Source of the DNA: Phialocephala subalpina
Taxonomy: Eukaryota > Ascomycota > Leotiomycetes > Helotiales > Mollisiaceae
Direction: 5' to 3'
Assembly (NCBI GenBank): GCA_900073065.1
Contig: FJOG01000043.1
Location: 62,001-126,000 of the forward strand
DNA length: 64,000 nt
In this document: positions 1-12,025 of the stretch, piece after piece
Position numbering within the stretch: the first letter of the stretch is position 1
How the letters are laid out: every line of letters begins with the position of its first letter
Notes under the pieces: generated by a model
What the model saw: only the letters and a program-made list of their open reading frames with translations
Told to the model about the DNA's origin: nothing
Databases searched by the model: none
Translations under genes and position numbers: made by a program

Positions 1-785
1 GCCTTCTCCTCCCACTCCTTCCGATTGACAAACTTATCCGTATGCCATTTCCTCCCCTCCTTCTTCAAAAACGCAATCCATTTCGTCTCATCCTTCCACT
101 CCAGTCCCCTGCAGCCCTTCAGAACTCGCTCGATGTCGTGTTGGCAGATGCCAAGTTTCTTGAAGCGGAGGCAGTCTTTCTCGGTGCAGCGATTGCTTCG
201 AACGGTTGGGAAGGGGACGGACTTGGTGTCGGCGTCGGGGGCGAAGAAGTCGTCGGATTCTGTCTTGAATTGAATGTACTCGGCTTCTTGGGACATTGGT
301 GGTGGGGGGGGAGCGAAGACGTTGGTGAACTGGTCATTGTAGGCCGACTTGTACTTGGTCTCCCGGGCGAATTCCTCGCGTCGGCCTGTGAAGGTGAAGT
401 ACCCTTTCTTGTCTGAATGTCCCGAGGGAGCTGGGTCTTTCTTCTTCTCCTTCTCCTTTCCATACCCAAATTCCTTCTTGAATGCGTCGGAGTCGTACTT
501 CTCGTCACCGAAGAGGTCGTCATCTTGTCCTTCCTTGGCTGGGACAATAGGAGGGACGTAAAGGACCAGTGCCATGCACTTGGGAGGAGGGGCACTGGAG
601 CTGGTGGTGATCTCTGGCTTGGCTTTGATGATTCTCTTCTTCTTGGACATGAAGCAGCTCTCAAGGGGGTTGGCGGCACGGCGCTTTCGAGAAAGTCCTG
701 GCTTGGTTGGGATATTCTTCTTCTTCTCTGGCTCGTTGGCTTTCTCCAAATGTTCCGAGGGACGAGGGTCATTGGAAAACGCCAT
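1..785 (-). CDS. Conserved fungal hypothetical protein, C-terminus beyond left edge
   Basis: An uninterrupted minus-strand frame runs from an ATG at 785 to the window edge, 261 codons. The N-terminal part is Lys-rich and basic (about residues 20-60), followed by an acidic stretch with DDDLFGDEKYDSD and a poly-Pro run near residue 160. The C-terminal visible part has a Cys-containing motif (RCTEKDCLRFKKLGICQHD) and then KWHTDKF. The last resembles the RWHPDKF motif that ends several fungal proteins of unknown function and is reminiscent of J-like helices, but no function can be assigned. I chose this frame over an overlapping one (772-119) because that one is low-complexity Ser/Thr/Pro/Arg and has no motif. 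The stop codon lies outside the window. Confidence 0.75.
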   Translation of the reverse strand, partial: MAFSNDPRPSEHLEKANEPEKKKNIPTKPGLSRKRRAANPLESCFMSKKKRIIKAKPEITTSSSAPPPKCMALVLYVPPIVPAKEGQDDDLFGDEKYDSDAFKKEFGYGKEKEKKKDPAPSGHSDKKGYFTFTGRREEFARETKYKSAYNDQFTNVFAPPPPPMSQEAEYIQFKTESDDFFAPDADTKSVPFPTVRSNRCTEKDCLRFKKLGICQHDIERVLKGCRGLEWKDETKWIAFLKKEGRKWHTDKFVNRKEWEEK

Positions 786-2733
786 GTTGTTGGATATGCG
801 ATTGGATTATTAGGTGTGTGGTTGTTCGTAGTGGTGGTTCTTGGGAGTTCTTCGTTGCTTGAGGAAGGAAGTTGGAGGTTGAGAAATTGGGGTTTTGTAG
901 AAGAAATTTCTTAGCTTAGAATTTAATTACGAAGACAATAGCATCGTGTTGCTATTGTGTTCAATGTGTTGCGCTCGGAAAAGGGGGTGAATTCTGCTTG
1001 TCGAGACAATAGGTTCGCTTAGCATTGTGCTCGGAAAGGGGTCGCCATCGACACTTCAGTGAATTAAGTTGATGTCAATGTCAATCCTCAGGTATTGTTC
1101 TGCCGATGGACAATTGAGATGCACGCTCTAGTTATATTCAAGAAATGAAGCTTTCCAGATATTGGGCTCTTAAATCGTGGCATAGTGGACTCACACTGGA
1201 GTCACATGCATTAGCTTGGTTACGATTTTCGCAACATGTCCGACCAGACAATGGAGCTTTGGCATTGGAACTACGACAGCACCATATATTCAGAGTTTTC
1301 AGACATTGAGGAGTTGTGTCAGCGAAAGTGGGATGTTTACTCACGGTGAAGTTTGAGAGTGTGCAGCCGAGGTCAGAACACTAAGTAACTTCGGCCCAAG
1401 TCCGAGACGGAGGAGGACCACCCAAAGGAGCACATCGTCAACGCATCTCCTTGTGATGCTAAGTTGAATAGATGCGTAATAGACGTGAGAAAATACGGAA
1501 ATATAAGAAGTCCCGTTCATGCCCCTCTAAGCAGCCATGCCGACTCCCCTTTCAACCAAATCTGGAGGTAGTCGGTCTCGAAACATGTCCCAACAATTGC
1601 ATGACCGAGAAAGAGAAAGAAATTCAGAGCTTGCTCGCACAATGGCACAAGTGAAATCCGTCTGAGAAGCAAAGTGAGACTCAGTGCAATTGACGACAAA
1701 ACACTCTCTAACCGGCATGCCGAACCAAGTGCCATGACAGGCCATAGAACGTAATTCAGAGTTGGAATTCCAGTGGTAATGAGTGTAGAGCGCTGTTTAA
1801 CATCAAGTGATTGAGTCGACTCGGATACGTTGGGAGGCAGTGAGCTCGGAGGGTGCATGAAGGGAATGAGCAAAGTGTTTTTCTAAGACTTGGCTTCCTT
1901 GTAGAATGATAGATGAGGTTTTCGATTACTGGAGTGCATCCTTCAATTAGATCTCGAGAGGTGTGAGTCCAGGGGCTTGGTGGAAAGGTTGTGTTGGCTT
2001 GAGATCTGATGCGTGGTACAGTCACAAACCAGGAAGCCCCAAAAACGAGGCCAGGAAGAAGACGGGTTTCTTAAGAAAGACAATGTAAGAATGTAAGTTA
2101 TAATTTGGAAGGAAAAGACTACCTACTGTGACAGGCTGGACCGGCCAGCATTACAAACGATATAAGAGTCTCGACACAAACGAAATATCCGTTCCGACAA
2201 GCATGCGAAAGACAAACAATGCCTGTACATACATGAAAGGGAACAAACGTCTTGCTGAATAAAAGGTGTATCAAAACCTGTGGATAGACCGTAGGAATTT
2301 GTGAAACTTTGCCGCCGTGTACCTGAATCAAGCCAACATCGAATCGCCATCAGTGAACGGGGAATGATCTCTCCTGTAAAATATCCGTCTTGTAATACTC
2401 ATCCAACAAACCAAGGTCTAAAATTTTCTTTTTAACCTCCTTTCTTTCTTTTTTATTCTCTTATCTTTCAACGAATTATATTCAAACGCTTTATAAAGGA
2501 TACTAGGTATAAGGAATGAATTAAAAAAATTCTTTAGCGAGTATACTTAATCTTTCGGTATAGTTCTACTTCTAAATTCAAGCAAGTCCTTTCGCAATTT
2601 CGCATTTCATAGTGTTTCTCATTAGCAATTCTGATCCTTCACCTCCTAAAAACCTGCTGTAAGACTACTTGAAGACTCCATTACCCGTTAGTCCACTCAC
2701 AATATCCCCAATGGTGCCAAAGATATCTGTCGT
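786..2733. other. Intergenic region, no gene seen
   Basis: Only short, motif-free ORFs occur on either strand. The part next to 2733 is AT-rich with polypyrimidine runs (about 2420-2560) and is probably the 3' region of the phosphodiesterase gene. I see no RNA gene. Confidence 0.6.
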
Positions 2734-4648
2734 CTAGCGCGGTCCCGCTCCCGGAACCAGCTCAATCACAAACGCATCCGCCAACAAGGTCCCCGGACTC
2801 GCCGCGAAAAGCCGCGGCACCTCTTCCCGGTCCGGATCCCTCCCAATGGTCCAGAAGATCTGGTGGCTGGGATCTTTCCTCAACGCATCGGCGAGACCAT
2901 CGCCCGCGAAGGGCAGGAGCCGCACAGTGCCTTCCGCGAAGGCGTCGAAGGCCTTCGCGAAATTGTTGTCGGATGCGTTGAGCATGGCGCGGACGAGGAC
3001 GCGGGAGCCGTTGTAGAGCCGGCCGTCGTTGCTCATGTTGTTGGGGTCGAAGAAGGCGAAGGTTTCTTGGTTGTTGGCCCCGGCCCAGGAGACGCCCCAG
3101 TAGAGAAGGCCGCCGAGATCCAGGTTTGCGGAGATGGTGGTGTTTTCGGGGAGCGCTTGGCTGCCGGTTGGTTGCATGCCGACGGGGATCATACGGAAGT
3201 TTCCACGCGCGTCTTGGGTGTCTGCTGCGAGGTTGCCGCTATAGGGGAGGGGCTTGACTGGTGAGAAGTCGTAGTCGCGAAGGATGAAGTTGCAGGCTTC
3301 GGTGGGGGTGTTGACGAGAGTCAGTCTGCATTGTCGCTTCATGTCAGAGACGAATTCACCTTCCCAAGTTTGGCAAACGTAGCGGTTGTCTTGAGTTCTA
3401 AGGCGAATTTTATCTTGGTAGTAGATTGGCTCGGTCAACGGGGGGAGGTTTGGTGGTGTAGTGAACTTGTTCATCATGATGATGTGCTCGATCAACTCCC
3501 GTTTGTAGCCCACGTTGATGAAGTCCAATTTGACGATACCAAGATTCGAGCCTGGGGTTTTGGTAAACAGCCAGTTACGGAAGGTATCTAGTGCGACCAG
3601 GTCTCGGTTGCCGGGGTTGGTGATAGGCGACCATTTGGGCGTGTTGACAAGTTGGCTTGCGACCAACTTACCAGTGTTGTTGTCGAGTGGCTTGCCATCC
3701 GGACCGTAATGTACCGTGGGATCGTACTCTTTGACCCAAGCAGCCAGCATAGAATCCAGAGATTGGATGATCTGTTCTGGGGTCTTTTGATCAAAACTGT
3801 CGTAGAGATCAATGTAGATCGCAGAGTTCTTGGCCTGCCAATATCTCCCACTCCCTCCTAAGCTCCACAAGCAAATGAACGGAGCTTTCTTGTCTCGGAG
3901 CATCTGCCAAGTCAAGGCTGTGTTGTAACCGCCACGGGTAGTTTCGACATGCCCATACGCGAGTTTTGGCACGGTCAAGACGCTCTCAACTAGAAGGCCA
4001 CGGAGTCAGCATATTCCCATAAAGCAACGTTCTTAGAGGAGGGGCACAGTGCCATATTCGGGTCATGCATCATATTGTGGGCGGGAGTTTACCAATATCT
4101 GCAATCTTGTTGCTCAGGGCTAGGTCACCGTCGAAGTCAAAGTCGAGAAAGAAAAACTCCTCGGGATGACTCAAGTGAAACTTATAGATTTGCTTGAGCA
4201 CATCTTCAAGTGTCTGAAAGAGATAGTCCGCGTGCTTCATATAGATTGTTCCATCGTCACCGTGAGGCACGCTGCCATATCGTTAGCAATTTGTTTTAAG
4301 TAGAATGTTCGTTAGAGTCAGAAGCTTGTGAGCTTCTCAAGAGGTTCCGACAGAAAAAGAAGTTACGGTGGCTCTTGAATCATCCCAGGCTTCTGTCTCC
4401 CATAGATATAAAAGAGCAAATTAGTAATATAATACTTACCACCTCATGTCAAAGTATCGAGATCCTGCATTGAGCTGAGCTGTATAGCTTCCACATTGTG
4501 TGATGGCGCCGACCGCTTCGTTTCTCAGATCTGCGTCTCGATTTCCGATAAGGTAAGCCGAGGCATCATGGCTACCAGGTATGTAGGAATCGATGACTCG
4601 AATGTCACCCTGCAGATGGGACATCCAGTTTTCAGGATCGAGGCCCAT
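2734..4648 (-). CDS. PI-PLC X-domain-like phosphodiesterase, three exons
   Basis: Exons 4648-4440, 4271-4093 and 3989-2734 join with GT..AG introns (4439-4272 and 4092-3990) and total 1,644 nt, giving 547 residues. The N-terminus has the PI-PLC X hallmark: NWMSHL, then IPGSHDA with the probable catalytic His27, followed by QLNAGSRYFDMR. The second probable catalytic His83 is in IYMKHADYLF, followed by LSHPEEFFFLDFDFD. The family cleaves phosphodiester bonds of inositol phospholipids or GPI-like substrates through a TIM-barrel domain. The C-terminal 250 residues (from about residue 300) resemble nothing I can name. There is no clear signal peptide from this ATG. The fold assignment is good; the substrate is unknown. 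Confidence 0.82.
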
Positions 4649-4884
4649 GATGAGATTGGTAGAAGTGAATTTGAAGGTGATTGTAGTTATTCAGTAGAAG
4701 AAGTGGCTGTTGCTTTGCTTGATGTAGGAAAAACTAGACATAAACAAGAGGAATGCAAGCTTAGATATAGAGCCACGGTTGAGTCTCAATTGCACTCATG
4801 AAATGAGATTCTCGGCATCACCGCACGCATTATTCCCCTATCCTCGCAACCTGTAGGATTGGCTTAGCTGAAGCTACCTCAGCT

Positions 4885-5058
4885 CAGCCAAACGTCGGGC
4901 GAGAAGTCTCTTCGGCGATCATATTCTGAATTCGAACAAGAGCAACTACAATTGAGCATGAGAACGCTCAGCCAAACTTCGGTTGAGAAGACGCTTTGGT
5001 GGTCATATCTCAATTCAAACAAGAGCAAACTGCAATTGAGCACGAGAACGCTCAGCCA
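4885..5058. repeat. 84-bp imperfect tandem repeat, two copies
   Basis: The landmark CAGCCA recurs at 4885, 4969 and 5053, exactly 84 bp apart. The two units share AACAAGAGCAA, CAATTGAGCA and GAGAACGCTCAGCCA segments and differ mostly by scattered substitutions. Confidence 0.85.
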
Positions 5059-5190
5059 CTCGAGAAGTACAGCATATTCTGTGAGACGCCCCCACATGGT
5101 GCTACGAAGTAGCCAATATCGCGAGAGCTGCACTTCTTGATAGAGTTTTGATTCAGCTCGAAACGCAGAAGGTGCTCGAGGCTTGAATTA

Positions 5191-5220
5191 TGCATCAGAG
5201 ACAGCTTTGTCTCTGATGCA
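5191..5220. repeat. Perfect 13-bp inverted repeat (hairpin)
   Basis: TGCATCAGAGACA, a 4-nt GCTT spacer, then TGTCTCTGATGCA: a perfect 13-bp stem. It lies in a gene-free stretch. It could be a structured transcript end or a relic of an inverted-repeat element; nothing else identifies it. Confidence 0.8.
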
Positions 5221-5867
5221 CGGCGAAGAGGTATTGGTATGGCTTTGTAGAGAGGACTCTATTGGGCACTTGCAAGCCTCGGTGGATTTGCCGAAGAGGT
5301 GGTGCAGTTTCTCGGCTACTTGTGGCTCTCAGCGACCTGTCAGAGATATGATGGCCAAATTCGGGATGTTGAGCCAGCCATATTCTGCACGCTTCGGATA
5401 TCATGAGACGTGAAGTCTATACGTTAGCGACCCGGGGCCTGTCTTCGCATCCAGGGGCTTGAGGTTGAGGTGAAGAAGGGCTTGAGGTAAGAGAGAAAGG
5501 AGGATGAAGGTGTAGAAACTTGGCTGGGGCGCGGCAGCTGCTAGAGCCGAGGCCGATGCCGCTGAACTTTAGCGCCTTTGCCCCTGTGCCGTACGCTGTG
5601 GTATGTACTGGAACAACACTACCCCACACCGCCCCGCCCCGCTCCAATCTCTCCCATCACCACTTCTTTCCTCAGCTCGTCTTCCTCACCCTCAAGTTCG
5701 TTCACCTCTAACTCAACTCTGGGAAAGTGGCAGGCGAACCTACTTATTATTATAAGACTTCCCATTCTTCTGTGTCACCTACCCGCTACACTTAACAATC
5801 GCTTTCAATCCAATAATATCTACTTCATCTACCACTATCTTTATCGGTATTACCAAAACCTTCGCTA

Positions 5868-5948
5868 ATGGTATCAGCGACCATGCCCTCCCGTGCCTCC
5901 CGGGATCGGACGAGCGTCGCATTCACGTCCATCAGGCCTGCCTCCGCG
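5868..5948 (+). pseudogene. Orphan 5' exon of a truncated gene
   Basis: An ATG after a CT-rich leader opens 27 codons (MVSATMPSRASRDRTSVAFT...) that end exactly at a GTAAGT donor. A matching CTGAC branch site and TAG acceptor occur at about 6104-6113. Reading on from that acceptor hits a stop after 14 codons, in AT-rich sequence with no further coding. The parsimonious reading is the first exon of a gene whose body was deleted or displaced. A real very short gene of about 41 residues is an alternative. I do not recognise the peptide. Confidence 0.4.
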
Positions 5949-6551
5949 GTAAGTGCCACTGGCCATTTAGTGCCGATGTAATTCTACCTTGCTGGGATCT
6001 GCATGAATCTCCCAAAACTACTAGGCTTTGGTGACTCCTCATTTAAAGGTGGGAGAAAGGGCAAGATTTGAATCCCCGAGGCCGCATCCATTTCGCGGCG
6101 CTGACAATATAGGCTAGCTCACGTTCTTTATTCATACTTGAAACCGAATCAGTCTGAATCGGAATACTATAATTCGGTCTGCTTCGGTTTAAATTATGCG
6201 GGATCGGCATAATGGAATTTTATGAGATGCTACGAGTGTGGAGTATCAGTTTGTGGGTAAAGAATTGATTGTTAAGTCTGTAAAACTAGCTAGGGAGAGA
6301 GAATGGGGATATGAGGGTCTGTGAGATTACCCCTGAGCTATACTACATATAGAAGGAGACACTACTACACGTGATCAGTATCTAATAAATTTGGAGCACA
6401 TTGACTTTTAACGCTTTAAACCCAAGTAGTGTAAATTATAGTATTGCACATAATGACTTTCTATGACTCGACTCTGGAAAGTTACTGAACCAATTTGCAT
6501 CCCGCTGCAAGACTGCACAAGGTGGATATCACTAACCCCTCCATGCCTCAT
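5949..6551. other. Gene-free stretch, AT-rich
   Basis: No ORF with recognisable content. A tRNA T-loop-like string near 6070 was checked and has no matching A box or acceptor stem. The stretch ends at the stop codon of the large minus-strand gene. Confidence 0.6.
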
Positions 6552-9500
6552 TCATGCCCCGTTCCTTTGCCTGATTGGAACAACTGAATATTTACTTGCT
6601 GTAAATTTCAACTTGTTGTTCTCCTCCAAAGCCCCAGGATCAAAGTAGAGATGCATATCTGTATCATCCTTCCCCAAGTTGAATACCCGACAAATGATGT
6701 ATATTTTCGAGGGCATGCTTCCTACCTGTGTCCCGGTGATCTTGTACTTTCGCATCTGGCATCGTCAGTATATTTCGCAGACGGTGGGGTGAACATATAA
6801 TATAGGCTTCACTTACCCTATCGTACTGGCCCTTGATCATGAAAAATTCAGCTTTACATGGCCCTAAAGTAGACTTGACCTCAATGAAATATTCTGGGCC
6901 TTCGCCGTTTCCCGGCTTGGACAAGGGGTAGCCTTGCTGAATAAGGTGGCGTGTCAAAGCCCATTGGCGATCCTTATATACGATATCTGCCGTCTCCTTC
7001 GAGGTCCAAGGCTTAACGATACCCTCACGCAGGTACGGTAAGACTAGTTTGCGAATTTTACTCTGCCAATTTTCAATATTGAAATTTGGAAGGTGCAATC
7101 GCTTCAGTCTCTCATACACCTACATCAAAGTCAGTAACTTGATATATCATCTTTGTAGATTGTGAAAACTTACAAAGAGCTCTCCTGCAGCCCCAATATT
7201 ATTAATGAACGCACTTGGATTGTGTAAGCGATTTCCAAACGCTGCACTTAATACTCCTGCAATTTCCGCTGTTGATTCTGGGTCGTTTGTCGAGCTTTCA
7301 GGTGTATGAGTAAGGTCTGGTAGACCATTGGGTGGAAGACCTATGTGATTTGGCCCCTGGGCAATAGAAATGATTCTAGCGACGACATCGCTGTAGCTAG
7401 TTGTGCCAATTGAGTCCGCCAAGGTTGGAGCATCTTCAAAATCGCTATAAGATGTTGTACTTCCTTGTCGAGATGGTGAAGATGATGAGGTTGATCGCGC
7501 ATTCGAAGATGGCGAGCTGCTTAGAGAAGCAAACGGTCTTATGGCTAGTGTGCTAGCGCTAGAAACTCCCCTGTCATTAACCGCAGGAGTTGACGTGTGA
7601 TACCCAAGATTTGTTAACAGTTGCCTTCCCCTCTCCACATATCTGTCAAAGGCTAGACTTTCAGCGGGCTGTTGGACATGACCGAAAGTCTGCCCAGAAT
7701 TGACGTCTCCGTAGACAAGATTACTAGAGGTTGAGGGGCGTTTTGAGTCGTCCGTGATTTCTTCAGTCCTTCGCTCTACACCTGAAACTCGCAGAATCCC
7801 AGCGTCCTCAAGAAGGTAATCAAGAAGGGAGACACTGCTATTCAACAGACGAGTCACAATTGTCTCGGCTGACTCTCCTATGCCTAAGATTGACAGCATT
7901 CTGCGGGGAAAATCCTTGAGGTACGAGCATTCGCGGTTCGTTGCATCCCTTGGCACAAAAACTCGAAGTTGATTTTGGTCTTCTGTAATGTGCACATTGC
8001 ATCTTTCACTCTTGACACGAATTTCTTGGCCATCTTGTCGAATTTTGAGATAGCTTATGATGCTATCTGAGGTATGGACTTCGGCATTTAGCAGAAGCTG
8101 ATATAGAGGATCGTGCTCGTTCTGCGTCTTGGGGCTGGAGAAGTGAATAGCACAGCTAGAGTGCTTTAATTAGCAATGCAAGACGAGAATACCACTTGAA
8201 ACTTACCACAGCAGATGATATGCTTTACCCCGCAACTTTGAGGTCTGATCATGATCAATAGATCCCTCCTCTACCTCTGAATCTTCATCGACCATTTTAG
8301 AGAGATATCGGTGTTCCAGATTTATTCCTAGTAGGAATGGTTGTAAACTGTGCACATCCTTAATGTCGAAGTCAAGGAATGAGGCAGTGCGCGGCAATGC
8401 AGATCGGAAAAGTTCTCCAAGTTTAGATCGATCAATGATGGCAAAATCCTGGTCCGTGTTCCAGAGCTGGATCTCCGAATCGTTGTGTGCTTTCACAGGC
8501 AGGATGTTCAACCCTTTCAATTCTTGGAATGAACTATGAGGTGGTGTCATTGAGCTGGCGGCCAGAATAATGGCCTTGATGTCAGACGCGAACTGTCTTT
8601 TCCCCGCCAGGGATTTCAGATCCTCAATCATCGTTTCAAGGCTCGCCTTTTTCACTTTAAGCCGCTTCACAAAGAAGTCTTTGAAATCTGGGTAGCAATT
8701 GCTTAGAATCGGTTTTCCGGGAATCGTGACCGTACTGGACCACAAGCAACGAGATAAGGGGTGCCATCCTTCAGGGCTAGAAGAATAGACAAGTTTGCCA
8801 CCTTCAAATCTCTCACTAGCTAGCGTTAGCTTTGCAACTGAATTTCTGCTAATTTCATTGCTTACCGCACCCTACTCCACTCTTTCTCGTTCAGTTGATA
8901 CCGACTGATGTAGCTGTAGAATCTTGAGGTAATTTCGATGCGTTCGCGCCCCCGCTCGTCGGTATTGAAATCATTCCTTTCAAGGTGAAGGAGCTCTTCA
9001 AGGGTATCATTCCAATCTGCATCTGAAATCTCAAGAGTATTTCGGAAAAGGTGACTTAACTCGGTATACGGCGAATCCAACACAACTTTAGTTCTCATCC
9101 CCGATGGACCCTTCCAGACGCAGTTGTCGGTATTCGTCCAGGTTCCTGACGCAGACATCACCTTCGAGTTCAAAGGTATCAAGATCAGATCTTCGGTTTG
9201 GAATACTTCCCTGTTTGAGATTAGCAGCTGTTGTGAAGGTGGCTGAAATCTCTTACTGTAAATTCTTTCTATCATTAGCTGTAATGCAGTGTTCTGAAAT
9301 TGCATTGTAGACATCGGGAACAATGCCCCTCATACCTAGAACTGTACCATCTTCGTTTCTTTTCACGTGTTCACGAAGGATATCAATATAAAAGTCCATA
9401 TTCATCTCCATCCCGACTTTCAGCAGACGCAGGAACTCCCAGTCTTTGACTGACTCATTTGTGAGCTCAACTGGCATTTTCAGAAAACCAAAGGTTTCTT

Positions 9501-12025
9501 CGACACCGAGTTGCTTGATCTCCATGGCCGATTGGGGTAGTGGTAGATGAGTCGATCTCAATGGGCGAGAGGCTCCAGCCATTGTAGGGACATAGTTCTC
9601 TGAAAGAGCACAGAGGATTTCGGGGTCCAGGTCCAAGGTGGATTTCGGCCAGTGTCTTTTTAGCATCCCGACAATTCTGTCTGGGCGATGGTCGCAAACA
9701 TATCGAAGCTCTGGAGATAGCTCCTTTCCGTTGCCGCGGCGATCTAGCTTGAAGGAGTCTCTCACTCCCGCGGTGTAAGCAAGCCAAGAATTCCAACTCC
9801 GTCCATCAGAACCATGTGGTATATCCTTGAAATAATCTGGATGAAGGAAATGTGCGGGATAGCCAGGCGCAGAGCCTTCCAGATTCGATGGATATACAAA
9901 AGGTCTTAGCAGCTCCTGGGCTCCGTATTCTTCCTGTGATGGAAAGTAAAGATCGTCCCGGGATGGGTAGACTGGCTTTCCGTCTTGGTTGTAGCACGAG
10001 AAGTATGAGGGCAACTTGTACCCGTTCTTGGACCCGCAAGTGTTCCAGTATAGATATCGAGTATGCGCGATAGAAGAAGAGAGACAGATCTGACTCGTAT
10101 CGGTGTACTGGGCGTGGATCTGATCTATGACGATTTGAGGAGGACAGTCCTCTACTCCAAGTTCGGAAAGTAGTTCCTTGCAAACAGCGTCTTGGAAAGC
10201 TTCAAATCTAACTAGTTTCAGACCAATATCAGGTGGGATTGGGAATTTGGAATCCCCAGGAAAGTATACTTTCTCCTCTGTGCATGATACCCAGTCGTCG
10301 CAACCTTGCAGTGGTATCAATGGCAGCCTCCGAATTTTAGCCTTGGAATTTGGGTAATTACTTCCCAAGCATGCTTGCAAAAGAACCTTTGCCACTCGTT
10401 TATGCCAATCTCTGGTTGCCTGGGACGATTTCATCCTCGATTGAGTTGTTGCCTTCAGATCATTTTGAACTCGCTCAACGAATTCGGGCATGCTTTGGTA
10501 ACTAACCCCGAGTTCCTTGAGGAAATCAAGATCCCCATTGAGCTGATACTCTCTAGAAAGATAAATCTGATCGGGCGTGTCCGCCAGTAGTGGATTGTTG
10601 TATTCGTCCATGTCCTCGTCCATAAGAATGCGGAGCTCCTTGGGATATTTCAACGGACCTGGATTCCACGACTTTAGGATTTTCGTCTCTGTCAAGATTT
10701 CTTTGACACCCGGCAGCAATAGAGCCCAGAACTTGTCCGAAACTGGAGCCTGTGGAAGATACTTCATCCACTGATATTGAAGCTTCTCATATTCAGGAGA
10801 GCCGCCCTTGGAGAAACACACGACAGCGTCTCTGAAAGCCTCGGCGACCCCATGCCGGATGGCATTATTCCATTCCGACTCGATAATGTCCTCTCGATTC
10901 ACTTGCATGATAAAGTCGGCTTGGATTAAGAACTGTTAAAGTCAGTATTCATCAAGTTAAGGTAAAAGTTTTGACTCACTTTAAATCCACCATTTCGCAT
11001 GGGCAGGAAAGCATACACAGCTTGATCTTCTATGACCGGCAAATAATGAACGTCGTCCAGAGGGAACGCAAGTTCAACTAAGGTCTGATTTATGTTCTGT
11101 CTCAATTCGTGGTTTGGCATGCCTGGCACAGGAGTTCTGACCACATGGTAAAGATGCGTTTTCATCGGTCTGTCAGTGCGCTCTTCCGTGATTCTGAGGA
11201 ACTCTGAATTTCTTTCTTTGTCCTCTCGATCTGTTGACCAAATGCAATTACTGTGGGATGTATTCTGCCGGTTGTCTGTGACTTTGATTATCTTGAGATC
11301 TCTCAAAAAGAGGAGAGACTTGGTCGGTAGGCGATCAAAGTACTTGGACATGTCGCTCTTGGCAGAATCATGAAGTGAAAGTGTTATCCTTGTGATAGCA
11401 TCCGCATCACTCATCACAGGCTCTTCATATATCGGCGTCGTCATATACCATCCGGGGTCCTTATCGCGACGATATTTGAAGAAGAATGAGTATGGGCCGG
11501 ATTCGATCTGTACTTTCCAGGCCACTTTGAACACGGACTTGAATCCCATGCCTTTCTCGCCAATTTTCCCGGCCTCTAATTTCTTGTTGCTGTTGCCCAT
11601 CTCACAAATTGTATCAACATCATCCACGGTGAAGTCATCCTGATTCGACTCAACCACGATGCTATCAGGACTGATGGCGAATTGTATGTAGGGTTCAACG
11701 CAACTTGCTTTGGCTCTTGTGAATCCCTTGTCGTCGGCATTTTGGATCATTTCATGGAGAAATCGACTCTCATCGGAGTATACATCGCGAGTAAAGCTAG
11801 ATAGAACGTCAGCATTAGTGACCTGTTTTAGGAGCCTTGAAAACAACCATACCTATCTGTGAGACGACCAGAAGATTCCATCCATTTCTGTCCCTGAAGG
11901 ATTAGATCCTGCAAATCCTTCTCTAGGCCATTGAACCTCTCCTCATCTATATACATAGATTTCTTCGCAAGGGCTTGGATATGTTCTCGTGCCTCCTCCC
12001 TTGATAGAGGCTTGGTATTGGCCAT
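6552..12025 (-). CDS. GHKL-ATPase / NO VEIN C-terminal (DUF3883) protein, eight exons
   Basis: Exons 12025-11853, 11796-10980, 10932-9257, 9210-8866, 8815-8207, 8155-7174, 7119-6817 and 6755-6552 total 4,119 nt, giving 1,372 residues; all introns are 46-61 nt. After an N-terminal REEAREHIQ helix, residues 58-150 form a sacsin/NOV-type histidine-kinase-like ATPase: N-box HEMIQNADD (residues 72-80) and G2-box GEKGMGFKSVFK (residues 137-148). The expected Gly of the G1 motif (NEDGF-type) is Asp112 in NQDDF. A Ser-rich linker lies around residues 1050-1150. The C-terminal NOV_C/DUF3883 domain starts near 1195 (GAAGELF, then VYERLKRL) and has ETADIVYKD and FIEVKST (E1284, K1286), a PD-(D/E)XK-like signature, ending in the RKYKIT..IYIICRVF region. 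Known plant NO VEIN acts in development. Bacterial relatives sit in restriction-like contexts. The fungal role is unknown. The start at 12025 is the first ATG in frame. Confidence 0.88.

Larger units (their letters stand above)
4649..5867. other. Intergenic region with tandem repeat, hairpin and a CT-rich leader
   Basis: There is no convincing gene. It holds the 84-bp tandem repeat (4885-5058) and the hairpin (5191-5220) listed separately. From about 5620 to 5867 the plus strand is CT-rich and looks like a fungal promoter and 5' leader feeding the short exon at 5868. Confidence 0.6.

Noticed and set aside
119..772. 217-codon minus-strand ORF at the left edge
   Set aside because: A Ser/Thr/Pro/Arg-rich shadow of the open frame from 785, which has the better composition and motifs.
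6040..6110. tRNA-like T-loop (TTCAAATC on the minus strand)
   Set aside because: No A box at the right distance and no acceptor or T stem pairing.
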